Below are positions 10,819 through 21,900 of a DNA stretch of 25,685 nt, piece by piece (within the stretch, counting starts at the first letter, position 1; every line of letters starts with the position of its first letter). This DNA comes from Apostichopus parvimensis (taxonomy: Eukaryota; Echinodermata; Holothuroidea; Aspidochirotida; Stichopodidae), in NCBI GenBank assembly GCA_000934455.1, contig KN882795.1, positions 93,842 to 119,526 on the forward strand. Direction: 5' to 3'. Below the pieces are notes generated by a model, which was given only the letters and a program-made list of their open reading frames with translations, made no database searches and was not told the DNA's origin. The position numbers and the translations under genes are program-made.

Positions 10819-11159
10819 GATGATTCTCTGTAACAAATTAATCTTGTGAATTTCAAGGTTGTATTTCACCATGGAATAATGTTTCTTTTTTCCTATTTCT
10901 TTTGATCTTGGGTAAATTAATCTGTTATTAATTAATGTTAATTACTCATATTTGAAGGATTTCAGGTGAATAAGCCCCATGACAAAAACATGATTATTCT
11001 CTGACATAACAAATTAATCTTGTGAATTTCAAGGTTGTATTTCACCATGGAATAATGCTTCTTTTTTCCTATTTCTTTTGATCTTGGGTAAATTAATCTG
11101 TTATTATTGTTAATTACTCATATTTGAAGGATGTCAGATGAAGCCCCATGACAAAAACA
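10819..11159 (+). repeat. Direct tandem duplication of about 170 bp
   Basis: Copy 1 (about 10819-10990) and copy 2 (about 10991-11159) share nearly their whole sequence. Examples are the CAAATTAATCTTGTG word at 10834 and 11010, TTTCACCATGGAATAATG, and the shared end CCCCATGACAAAAAC. Differences are a few substitutions and short indels (for example an extra TTAA unit in copy 1). The high similarity in non-coding DNA implies a recent duplication. No ORF spans it. Confidence 0.93.
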
Positions 11160-14100
11160 AAACATCAAATCAACGGAAACTTACCAGGATGGGATAAACT
11201 AAACATTGCATAAATTGTTGCTTACAGAGAAAGTCGGTTTACTGTGTAAAGCAGTACGTAATACACTGTGAACAAGATATTTCCTGTGCCTTACGTACAT
11301 GGAAACTGGAATAAAGGACATTGCTCATTGTATACATAAACCAATCTCCACTGTGGTATAATGTAATGTCTACACATATAGGAGAGATTGTGGTTGATAA
11401 CTCATACACGATGCGGTTTATATCAGCGGTGAATTCCAATGTGCTTCCTATTCGGTCATTCTATGTACTGTAATTATCACTTCATAAATAAGCAGAAATT
11501 CCCTCAAATTCAGCACTTTTTACGAGCTATTTAAGAGTGAGTCCTCTACTAAAGTTGATTTCTATCGCTTCGGATATCGGGAAGCACGTGGTTGCAATGT
11601 TTTATTATTTTCAGTTTCTTCTTGGACTTAAACAGGAGTAGATGTTAGAAATTGTGGAGCAAAGCTAGATTAAACGCAACATCAAGTAAGTGTAAATATA
11701 TCTTCAGACATTTAAATTTTTGTGTCCAATAGTTCAGGAAAACGTGCCACCATTTTATTACGAGGTTATTCCACCAAACCATCGGTAAGAATGACAATTT
11801 AAGTTGTGGTACATAATATATACATGTAATATTCCATTTCGGAAAAAAAAATTGAAATTTTGACCTACCCATCAGTGGTTTAATTATTATTATATTCTTA
11901 ATTCTCTTACAACATCTGAAATTCAGAATTATTTTAACCCATTTAATATTTGAGTTTCTCCTCATTGCCTTTGTTTGCAACTTTCTTCCTCTGTTCTGTT
12001 CCTGTCCATAAGAGAATCAAATTTTACGATGCAGTTATTGCTAAATTCAGCATTTTATAGTGTACTGCTTAATATAATCCCATGGCATATTAATCTTTGG
12101 TTTAGACAACCAACTTTTGCCATTCAAACAAATTTAGTCTGAGAATGTCTCATGAACAGTTCTATCAATCAATCATTCCTAAAAACCTGTCCTGTGTCAT
12201 CATTCATTTACTATTAATACAGATTACGTTTTGCTATCAAGACTTTATTGCATTTGAGTGCAAATGTAGATTGGAGATGGGTAAAAAAATTTCAAAGATC
12301 TTTCAAATTAGTGGTACGGCCCAGGGGTGGAGGTGGAGGTGTCAGGACCCAGGGGTGAAGAAGGAAGGGTGAACCGACGTGGCATATATCAGTCTTCCTC
12401 TCCTTTTTCTTTCGATCGGTCTGAATACAGCTCTAGAATTTTCTTAAATTTTCTCAAAATATGAAAAGACGGCAGTAACTTTGAAGCAAATAGAATTTGA
12501 TCGCCTCCGTCCACATCAACTTCAAAACAGGATTAGTTAAGATTACTTTGACAGGATTTGGGAATGTGGCAAATCCTTTTAGAGATTAAACTAATCCCCC
12601 AGATGGACCGACTCCAAATCCTTGAGGGGTTTATATACCTACTGTAGAGCTATTCATAATAAAACCCATTTATTTACTCACTTTCTGAAGGCTTTATAAA
12701 TATTTGCTCGATTCTCGATTAAGATTGCCTCAGTCCGATGTAATATTGCGTGTACGATACTAGACATGAACGTACAGCGACTTTACCGAAGGGGAAGATA
12801 TATTTTTTTGAGTTATAAAGAATTGCTAGAAGCTTGATCACACTTCGTTTGAAGGAGATACAACGGTACGTTATTCAGTGAATCGACGAATTTTATCTTT
12901 GAACAGGAAACCGTAGGAAGTAATTAAGTCCCCGATGCACATGAACTAAGTCACGTACTTTAACAAAGTTGCGGGGAAGTTGCCATCCGTCAGGGTTTAA
13001 GGATTTACGGCATATTCTGTACGGGCCCAGAGAAAATTACTGCAACAAATGTCCCTGAAATATTACTTGCAATCTGCTGAAATTATTATCCAATAATTAT
13101 CAATAATTTTTTTTGTTTTTTTGTTTTTTTTTGTTATGTTGTGTTGTGTATTTTCTAGTTGTACAAAGTACAAGAAAAAAGTTTAGGTGCTTGCATTGCA
13201 AGCGAAATGTTGCATCTACAGCACAGAAATTACGCAATAACTTTTCGGGGGAACAAAGGTCATCCAAATAATCACATGGTGAATGCATGATTGTATATAA
13301 GGTAACAGAATGTACAACATGTGACTGTGAAATAGCAAAAACAAAAAATATTCTGGATAACTAATGGAACTGCCCATGGTGAATATATCTAATATTGTTC
13401 ATAATCACCAAAAAATTAAAAAGGGGGAGTTTTAGCTTAGGCTATCGTCAGTGATGTTGGAGGCAGGGGTGGAAATATTCTAATAATGCAATACGCAACA
13501 CTTGGGTAAAAAATGCAGTATCTTTCATGTCCTTATTGATTCGTCATTCTATTTTCCAACACTGTTGACGAACACTATATATATTAAGCAGAACAAACAG
13601 TCTCTCACACAGTCATAAAATAAACCCATCTACATAACACTAATTTTTTATATTTTTTTTTTAGTAAGATTCAAAAACCCCAAACATGTTTGTATCACAT
13701 TGTCACATACAGTAACAATATTTAGCAAAGAGCTGGGCTAGATGGAAAAGTAAAATTACAGATATGAGACAGCTGGTATATAGACAATGCACATTAAATA
13801 TACTAAGTTCCATTAACTTGATACTAAACGGATATATCCAGTGACTTAGTCCAGGAGAAAATTTCCTACAGACTCCATCCTTTAATGTTATATATATTTA
13901 CTTCACTCCCCGCTTACCTGTCTCCCCACAACATTAGCACCTCATTCTACCGTGTCTAGTATGCCCTGGTTGTGGTAAGTAAGTTTTATCATATACTTGG
14001 CAAGATCAATGTCGTCTGAAAATAAACATAGGCCTTATCCAATCACAGGCAATGCCTATAAGTCATTAACACAGCACAGTTTACAATACATACATACCAT

Positions 14101-14547
14101 TGAACTTTAATCACACCAGTTTTGAAATACTTTAGCATGTATACTCCATGTCTGTTAGGGCTTTTTGTGTTATTTTTCTCTAATTATCTTATTGTTACAG
14201 CTCATGCCATTATTTTTTTGATTGTGAAATTGACTTAAAGAAATTTATGGATTAGGATTTGAATTTATAGCAGTGAATGGCGATCCAATTAAAGACCTGT
14301 TGTAATAATTGCAGGGTCAAAAGATGGGTGCGATAGGGAGGCCTGGTGAGGACCCACAAAGGAAGGAAGGAGGGTCTGCAAACAAAGAACAACCCTGTAG
14401 AGGACAAATAAGAAAGGTGGAAGGGGGGGACAGGGCAAATTAAGGAAAACTAATGTATAAACCCTTCTTGAGATCATTATGGAACATGGTATCTGATCTT
14501 CAAACTTTTTATAAAGTATTAGTACCTTTAAAAAAGATTAGGAAAGG
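11160..14547. other. AT-rich non-coding stretch before the gap
   Basis: I found no supportable gene, RNA or element in this 3.4 kb. ORFs such as 11645-11980 (- strand) and 12145-12372 (+ strand) lack family features. The latter ends in a GGTGGAGGTGGAGG-type simple stretch at about 12325-12345. A T-rich simple tract is at about 13108-13140. Confidence 0.45.
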
Positions 14548-14992
14548 NNNNNNNNNNNNNNNNNNNNNNNNNNNNNNNNNNNNNNNNNNNNNNNNNNNNN
14601 NNNNNNNNNNNNNNNNNNNNNNNNNNNNNNNNNNNNNNNNNNNNNNNNNNNNNNNNNNNNNNNNNNNNNNNNNNNNNNNNNNNNNNNNNNNNNNNNNNNN
14701 NNNNNNNNNNNNNNNNNNNNNNNNNNNNNNNNNNNNNNNNNNNNNNNNNNNNNNNNNNNNNNNNNNNNNNNNNNNNNNNNNNNNNNNNNNNNNNNNNNNN
14801 NNNNNNNNNNNNNNNNNNNNNNNNNNNNNNNNNNNNNNNNNNNNNNNNNNNNNNNNNNNNNNNNNNNNNNNNNNNNNNNNNNNNNNNNNNNNNNNNNNNN
14901 NNNNNNNNNNNNNNNNNNNNNNNNNNNNNNNNNNNNNNNNNNNNNNNNNNNNNNNNNNNNNNNNNNNNNNNNNNNNNNNNNNNNNNNNNNNN
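14548..14992. other. Assembly gap (Ns)
   Basis: 445 undetermined bases. Anything inside, including an exon or promoter of the + strand gene downstream, is invisible. The long open frames reported across it are artefacts of the Ns. Confidence 1.
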
Positions 14993-15560
14993 ACTTTAAC
15001 CTAACTCCCAGTGCACCAGAGAGCAACTGATAACCATAGTAATGCAGTAATTTCTTTTCCAAAATATAAAGATGCAGAGATTCAATAGGAGGAAAGAACC
15101 TTGAAAAGTAGTCTGATGCTCTATATAGAGTCTGCCAATTATATCATGGTCTGTCCTCAGCTGTAAACCCTGGCAGTGCGATTGGTGACATTTCGGCAGA
15201 GGGAAGGTAAAGAGAGACGACTCGGGCATCAGCTGTCACTCTCAACTGGATTACACCTCCATGATGGTTGCTATGGCAATTGATAATTGAAAATCCCCCA
15301 GGGGTTAAATATTCATTTCTAGTTCAATTTATTGTCATTAGGAGGTGTATTCCAACCCCCCCCCCCCCACCAAACTAACCAAGCTTGAGGATGTGATTTA
15401 AGAAAATTATTTAACAAAAATTTATGTGAAAGCAGCTCAGGGAGGAATGTTACATTAGCAACATGAATAACCGCAATGACTTTGCGTTATATTTTGTACG
15501 TGAGATGACTCAAGTGAGAGTAAGCCTGCAATTCAAGATAATTTAAGCTTTCACTGCAAA
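14993..15560. other. Non-coding stretch with one exon-like segment
   Basis: On the + strand, GTCCTCAG precedes base 15161 and GTAAAG follows base 15206, framing a 46-bp segment with one open frame (VNPGSAIGDISAEG in part). A perfect CTCTATATAGAG palindrome lies 30 bases upstream. This could be an upstream exon of the gene at 18954, but sites this good occur by chance. A run of thirteen or more C is at about 15354-15368. Confidence 0.3.
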
Positions 15561-15840
15561 TCAAGTTCAAGTTCAACTTTATTTATACCCCAAAAGGGCA
15601 ATTTAATAATGCTTGCATTAAAAATATGGATACATAAAAATGCATAAAAAAAGAAGGATAAGACACGTTATGAGACAAATAAGTTGAGAGTAGAAAAGTT
15701 ATCATTTAGTAAAATACCAGAAACCTAACGATTGAGTAGATTGTTTGAAAGTTTAATACAACGAGGGGGGGAAAAACGATGACTTGTGTCGGTTTGTAGC
15801 AGCAAGATAACATAAGGTTAATAGACTTGAACAAACAAGT
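15561..15840 (+). mobile_element. Candidate interspersed repeat
   Basis: The segment opens with TCAAGTTCAAGTTCAACTTT then ATTTATACCCCAAAAGGG. About 200 bases on comes TTGAAAGTTTAATACAACGA, a short G run and ACGATGACTTGTGTCGGTTT. Both word groups resemble, from memory, conserved parts of a non-autonomous or LINE-derived repeat widespread in marine invertebrates. No coding capacity remains. Confidence 0.3.
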
Positions 15841-15930
15841 TTTGTTCATGTTGTTAGTTTTTGTACCATGGTAAGAGCAGATTACTATATAAAATGTCTG
15901 ATGGGTTCAGTGGAAGGCCAGATTTTTGGA

Positions 15931-15970
15931 GTAGGAGGGGGAGGAGTGGGAGGGGAGGGGGAGGGAGGGA
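15931..15970 (+). repeat. G-rich tract, G-quadruplex candidate
   Basis: Five or more GGG-GGGGG runs are separated by single A, AT or A/T/G bases, with almost no C in 40 bases. The adjacent TAAAATGG marks the end of the tract. Confidence 0.6.
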
Positions 15971-18019
15971 TAAAATGGTAACAGTGTGGGCTAGGTATAT
16001 TGGGGTGAATATAGACAGCATTGCGTGATGTGAAGTAAAGTAAAAATGCAGTCTTACTAACTTTTGACTGTTCATAAAAAAATCTATAAATATCTATATG
16101 TAGAAAACGTGTTGCCACTCTTTCCCTCTTTCAAATTCTACAAATCTTCAAAGAGCAATTATGAAACAACAGTGACTGTGGAGAATGGAAAAGCATTTCC
16201 TGCTCAGATTCGTAGCCTGTGGTTGACTCTCCAATATCCAGCTAAGATTTAACGAGGCATAGAAGGAACCATTCCTTTCTTATGTCAATAATAGTCAGCA
16301 AATTGTGAACATTTTTTTTCCCCCCCCTTTCGTTTCCCTTCTTGAACGCCAATTTTTTTTGGCATGATATATTTATGATCCATTGTCTTTCGCAAATGCA
16401 GTTTTATTTCTTTTATTTTTGTTTTCTTTATTATCTTCTGTATGACTCAGACTGAAAACAAATTACATTTCACCCCCCCCCCCGCAACCAAAAGTTCAAC
16501 AGTCTAATCAGCCAGTATATTAGCTACAGTACATTACTGGATTATTTTGAATATATAAATAAAATCGGTTGATACCATTATATGATGGGTATAGAATAAA
16601 TGGATGCCAAACTCCAAACTTGGGTGAGATAATTTGTATACACTGTTTGGCCTATAGGTGTAGAGTTTATATACACAACAAATATTGACAACAAAGATCT
16701 CACTTAGATCTATCTAAAGACTTCCCAACATATTTCTTCCCAATCCAAATGATTCATAAAGTGTGATACAGTCTAACACGCATGGCTGGAAATTACAGAT
16801 GGTTGAAACCTGTTTCGGTCTTTTTGTTAGTTTTGCTTATGGATCTGTTTGATTTCTACTTTATTGAGCTGATTGATGGCTGCAAGGCCGATACAAATTT
16901 ATATCTGGAATATTTATGAAAACTGTTTGTCAATACTTCAGGTAAAAAGCTTTACTGTATCTAAATATCTTCGTTTAGTGTAATGTATGCTAACCATGAG
17001 GTCTAATCATAACTTTGTAAGCTGCATATCAAAGATCTTAAATTTCTTTACACATATATCATTGTTTTAAATATATTCCCAAATTGTTGTTTTTATCAGA
17101 TTAAAGCTGCTAACAGTTTACAAGAGCCTCATTTTATAACGTTCAAATCCTAATTAATGGTTAACAAACATTGTGGTGGATTTAATTAGTTTAGTATTAA
17201 ACTCAGAAGCGAATAAAACCCTTTAGTCCCCTAGCTAAAGTAGCATCATTATATTTGATTATGGTGACCATTTCTATGTGTTTAAGCATATTTTGGGGTA
17301 TTATTTTTTAATGTTGATAATTCACACTGAAAATATACAGTGAACATATTACATGATTCAAGCTGTGCACAGTAGTGGTAAAGTTCCAACTTCTAGGTCA
17401 GGTCGACCATGAGCATATTTAAATATTGCACCATCTGTGGTACCATTGGTCGGTCGCTAGGGGTGTAAGGTGCTACCATGGTTACCAGTTCACTCTAGAC
17501 ATGGAAAGAGTGCCAATTGATGTTATGTGGGGACAGTTCATACAGTGTAATAATGTACATACTGTAACTGCACCAACTATTAAAGAGCTGGGTAAATAAA
17601 GTAGTAACTCAATTCATAGCGATAAAGAGCGCAGATCTTGTGATCCAACCGGAATTGGTTTTTGATCTCTATACACATTATTTTTTTAATTACGTAAATT
17701 GAGATTTTTTTGTTTTAAGTAGTTTTCACAGCACTTATTCTAGCAACTTTGGGGGCAATGAAAGTGTGTGATAATACCAATGACCTTGAAGTCCTTGGAA
17801 TTTTAGTAAGCTGTAATTATGGTCACAAATATCTATATATATCTTTTGGGTTTTTATTTTCAATCCTTTGTATGCTAATAGCTTATACAAATATACAGCT
17901 GACTTAAACCTTCTGGGCGATATTACATTGCTTAATATGCAAATGACTTTAATAACCATGGATTTATTCAAATATTCAATAAGTATGATTTGTGAAGGCT
18001 TAGAAGATTGAGCTACTGA
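15971..18019. other. AT-rich non-coding stretch
   Basis: I see no supported gene. Poly-C runs at about 16319-16327 and 16474-16484 and T-rich stretches are present. It may be intron of the + strand gene if an untranslated first exon lies further upstream. Confidence 0.45.
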
Positions 18020-18092
18020 CTGGCAGAATGCTAGTGGAGTTTGCCTTAGCCCTGCATTCGGGAAAACAAGGAAACTAGCAATTTTCTGCCAG
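18020..18092 (+). repeat. 73-nt imperfect hairpin
   Basis: CTGGCAGAA (18020-18028) pairs with TTCTGCCAG (18084-18092). TGCTAGT (18029-18035) pairs with ACTAGCA (18074-18080), separated from the first stem only by a three-base ATT bulge on the 3' side. Further in, CCTT (18044-18047) can pair with AAGG (18068-18071), and CCC with GGG closes the tip. Sixteen nearly continuous base pairs at the base and a 73-nt span fit either a pre-microRNA-like hairpin or a tiny terminal-inverted-repeat element. Confidence 0.5.
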
Positions 18093-18274
18093 CAGGCATT
18101 AATAACTTACCGAAAGCAAAACCTTTGACTTCCTTGCTGTGTGACCAAAACACATGCTCTTGCCCAAATTTTATCTTTTACTGCTTATAGACTTAGTCAA
18201 ACAATAAACAAATTAATATCATAAACGACATGAATTCATTAACCAATTTCAGGTCATTAATTATGTTTCAAAGG

Positions 18275-18865
18275 TAGTATCACAATAAAGAAAGAGATAA
18301 TATACTGGCAGACATGATCGTTACAGGTAATATCTGTCACTGTAAGAAATGGATAATATACAGGCCTATGATAATTACAAGTTATATCTGTCACAGTAAG
18401 AAATGGATAATATACAGGCCCACATGATCATTACAGCTAAGACCTATTACAGTATAAAAGGATAATATAAAGGTAGACATGACCGCTATAGGTAATATCT
18501 GTTAATAGTACGAAATAGATATTATACAGGCCAACATGATCATTACAGGTAATATCTGTCACAGTACCAAATGGATAATATACAGGCTGATATGATCGTT
18601 ACAGGTAATATCTGTTACAGTATGGAATGGACAATATACAGGCAAACATGATCGTTACAGGTAATATCTGTCACAGTAAGAAATGGATAATATACAGGCG
18701 GACATGACCATTATAGGTATTATCTGTTACAGTAAGAAATGGATAATATACAGGCCGACATGATCATTACAGGTAATATCTGTCACAGTACGAAATGGAT
18801 AATATACAGGCCAGCATGATCATTACAGCTGATACCTATTACAGTACGAAATGCAATTTACCACT
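18275..18865 (+). repeat. 56-bp minisatellite, about ten units
   Basis: The word GGATAATATACAGGC recurs at about 18351, 18405, 18460, 18517, 18573, 18629, 18685, 18741 and 18797, with a first unit at 18295 and a partial one before it. Most spacings are exactly 56 bp. Each unit carries ACATGATCATTACAGG and TAATATCTGTCACAGTA. The array ends about 90 bases before the first coding exon of the filamin/NHL gene, so it lies in its upstream intron or promoter region. The outer units, mainly at the 5' end, are the most diverged. Confidence 0.95.
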
Positions 18866-18953
18866 GGACTAATCCTATAATTGAATCTATCATCTTATTT
18901 TTAAAGGCACATGAATTTTATCAATATTTCTCTGTTCCTTTTTCTCATTTCAG

Positions 18954-18990
18954 ATCAGCCAAAAGGGTTTGTTTAAAGGTATAACAGATT
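18954..18990 (+). other. 5' UTR part of first coding exon
   Basis: A T-rich acceptor (TTTTTCTCATTTCAG) ends at 18953, so at least one further exon lies upstream. In the frame of the ATG at 18991 there is a TAA at 18982-18984, so upstream exons cannot add residues through this splice site. A weaker AG at 18985-18986 could serve as an alternative acceptor that skips the stop. Confidence 0.7.
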
Positions 18991-21900
18991 ATGGCTTTGG
19001 TGGCCCCACCCAGCCCTCCACGTGAACCAGGTATACTTGCAACAGCCATGAAGGAGAGTTGGGTTGAAGATTTGGAGAAGGCCGAGAACAGATTGCAAGA
19101 CAATGTCAGTGTAGTCAGAAACGAGGTAATATCTTCTTACGGTTGAATGTCCCCGACACTCACTGGTTCGGGGTATTTACACATGATGATTATGCTTACC
19201 TGTCTCCATCTTAATGTACATGCACTTTCCTATCCACCTAAACGACACTACTGGAATATTTTAACACTGCGCCCTGACATCTCAAAGCAACAGAGTAATT
19301 ACACCATTTCCTAAGAAGTGGGCGGCGGTTTCCTAAGAAGTGGGCGGTTTCCTAAGAAGTGGGCGGGGGTTTTCTAAGAAGTGGGCGGCGGTTTAAAGGT
19401 CACGTCTCCTCACAGAGCAACCATGCCAACACGCTAGCACTGATGGTGCGTATCGCAAAACCGATACCTATACAAGGGTAATGTACAGCAAGGAAAAAAA
19501 GTAACACAAATTGTAAAATTTTAGACATGAAAAACGTGGTAGTTTAAATGATACTTATACAGTGCTTCAGACAGGTGAAAGGAATCACGTCCCGGTCGTT
19601 GAAATATCCAAGGAATAGATCATCAAGATATAACAGCATCAGATGAAAATTCTACAAAAATCACACAATTGCAAAGTTCTTCTGAATGGTACATTAGGAA
19701 GGATGAGTCTAAAGTGGTCGGTGCCCCCGGAAGTGGGGGCGCTGTGCGAAATCATGTCACTAAAATCACAGTTATGTAGTTATTAGGGGAGATAGGAGAG
19801 TGTAGATGAAGAGTCTGACACAGGGTGATAGTGGAGCAAAGTAACCCAACCTAAAACCCGGCTGTTGCTACAGTATGCATATATGAGCATGTATAATATT
19901 CAACAACATACAGTAGTTTGAAATGAATTACTCCATTAAGGTCACACGAAGGGGGCCGGACATAGAGGGCGCACAGTGTTGAAACGTTACTAGTTACCAG
20001 GCACGGTAGAAGGGAGTGCTGAGGTTGTGTGAAGACAGGTACAGTAAGTCAGGGGCGAAGTAAATTGGCTGGTTTCTTATTTACACAAGTTTGGCGGATT
20101 CCCGTTCTTTTGTTAAACTTTCCTGGGGACTCTGTCATATTTATAAACATAATTATGTCACAGTGTGTATTATTCTTTACTCTACGGATAATATCTTTAT
20201 CTTCTGTTTTCCATTCAATTGTACAAACTTTATACTACAAAAGATTGAATTAAAACATTGAAAACTGAAACCATTATTAGAATTGAGCCAATCGTTCTCC
20301 GGCAGCTGTGGGATAAATTACTCGACACGATTTTACAGGAATTATTTCAATTAGGCATTTCACTTGGCACAATTGTCAAAATTTGTTACAGAAAATTTGT
20401 CCTCCTACCTACAGCCTGTCAAAATGATAACATGTTTGCAGTCCTCTCCCTTCCCCATCCCCTCCCCTCCCCACTCCTCCCGTTCCCCTCCCCCTCCCTC
20501 ATCCTAACCAATATCTGTCACAACTAACCTTGTCTTGTACTATTAACATTAGGTATTCATGAACTGAGCGTGTCTATTCACAGTTCACCCTGCATACTGT
20601 ACATACAAATTTTTAACGATAATCCATCAAATACTGCAATTATCTCTCTCCCTGAATCTTATCATTATTTTTACTCCAGTATAAACATCCTGGCATCAAG
20701 ATCAATCCTTTCCTCTTTTCCAATTCATTTCAGTTTTTGTTTTAAATTTACTCTGGTGTGTCCAAGCCATGTTCTTCAAAATTTATTACCTCCCATGTTT
20801 GAGCTGCTTTTCATGCAACTCTGGGAAAATGTCACATAATTTACATTTCTCTCGGTTTTCAATCTCTTTTTTCTTTTTCTTCTCAGATAAGAGCATTTTT
20901 CCATTACTGTAGAGAAAAACTTGATGCTCGAGAGAGACAACTGATGGCACAGCTTGATGACAACTGTCAGAAGATTTCCAGCCACCTCAACGTTCAGCGG
21001 ACTAAATTGCTCGCTTCGGAATCACCGTCCAAGAGGAGTCTGTTTTCAATATCCGAGTCGGAGCTCGGTCTTTTAGCCAAGGGGGCTTCCGATAACAATT
21101 CAAACGACGATGAACACGAGGAGAAGGACGATTTTGAGAACTATTCCCCCAGACTACGAGATTTAGGCATGGACGGTGGGGAGGTTAACGGGAAAGGCTC
21201 AGAGATGAATGCTATTCAAAGGCTACCCCATCGGAAGAAACACCTCTTACGAAAGATTAAAAACAGTCCCGAAATTAATCTCAGCTTGGCAGATACGGAG
21301 GCCAGGAAGAAATTCACGCAGGTAGTCAGTAATCTAGGGCTGGTTTATGCGGGGAAGGCAGACCCGTCTAGAACTGTAGCTTGCTGTCGACCTGCCCTCG
21401 TCAAAGCCAGGTGCACCGGTAAGATCAAAGCCATCGATAAGCACGGCAACGAATGCAGGAAGGGCCGCGACGACATCGTGGCCTTCCTGGAGGCCCCGAG
21501 CGGGAACGTCTCCAAATGTAACATAGCCGATTGCCGGAACGGAACGTACAACGTCACGTTCGTGCCGAACGAACTGGGTAGGCACAGACTGCACGTGAAG
21601 GTGTCCGGCGTGCCTCTAAAACCCGGACCCTTGGAGGTGCATGCACGATTCGTCAGGATACACGTCAAGAGTGCCTTTCTGGGAGGCTCGTGCATCTTCG
21701 CGCTCGAGATTCCGTCCGACTACGAGCTGAACTGGACCAGCGAGGACAGTTCGAGCGAATGCGCCGCCACCACCCTGACTCCCCAGATGCTCGGGATCAG
21801 CGTCAGAGACCCGGAGAACAAAGAGACCAGATGCAGCATCATCGGGTGCACCGAAAAGAAGATGGGCGTGGCCAGATACAACGTCAGATTCTTCCCGCTG

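Larger units (their letters stand above)
19126..20886 (+). other. Intron of the filamin/NHL gene
   Basis: Donor GAG-GTAATA after 19125 and a strong acceptor (a long T/C tract ending CTTCTCAG) before 20887. It is 1761 bp and phase 0. It holds a GC-box minisatellite (19307-19392), an ETS-like motif in a GC hairpin (about 19721-19742), and a C-rich tract (20441-20500). No further exon is convincing, though CAG-GTACAG/GTAAGT at about 20036-20048 offers donor sites. Confidence 0.85.

Noticed and set aside
14453..15062. Long ORFs on both strands around 14.5-15 kb
   Set aside because: They are read through 445 Ns and have no real coding content.
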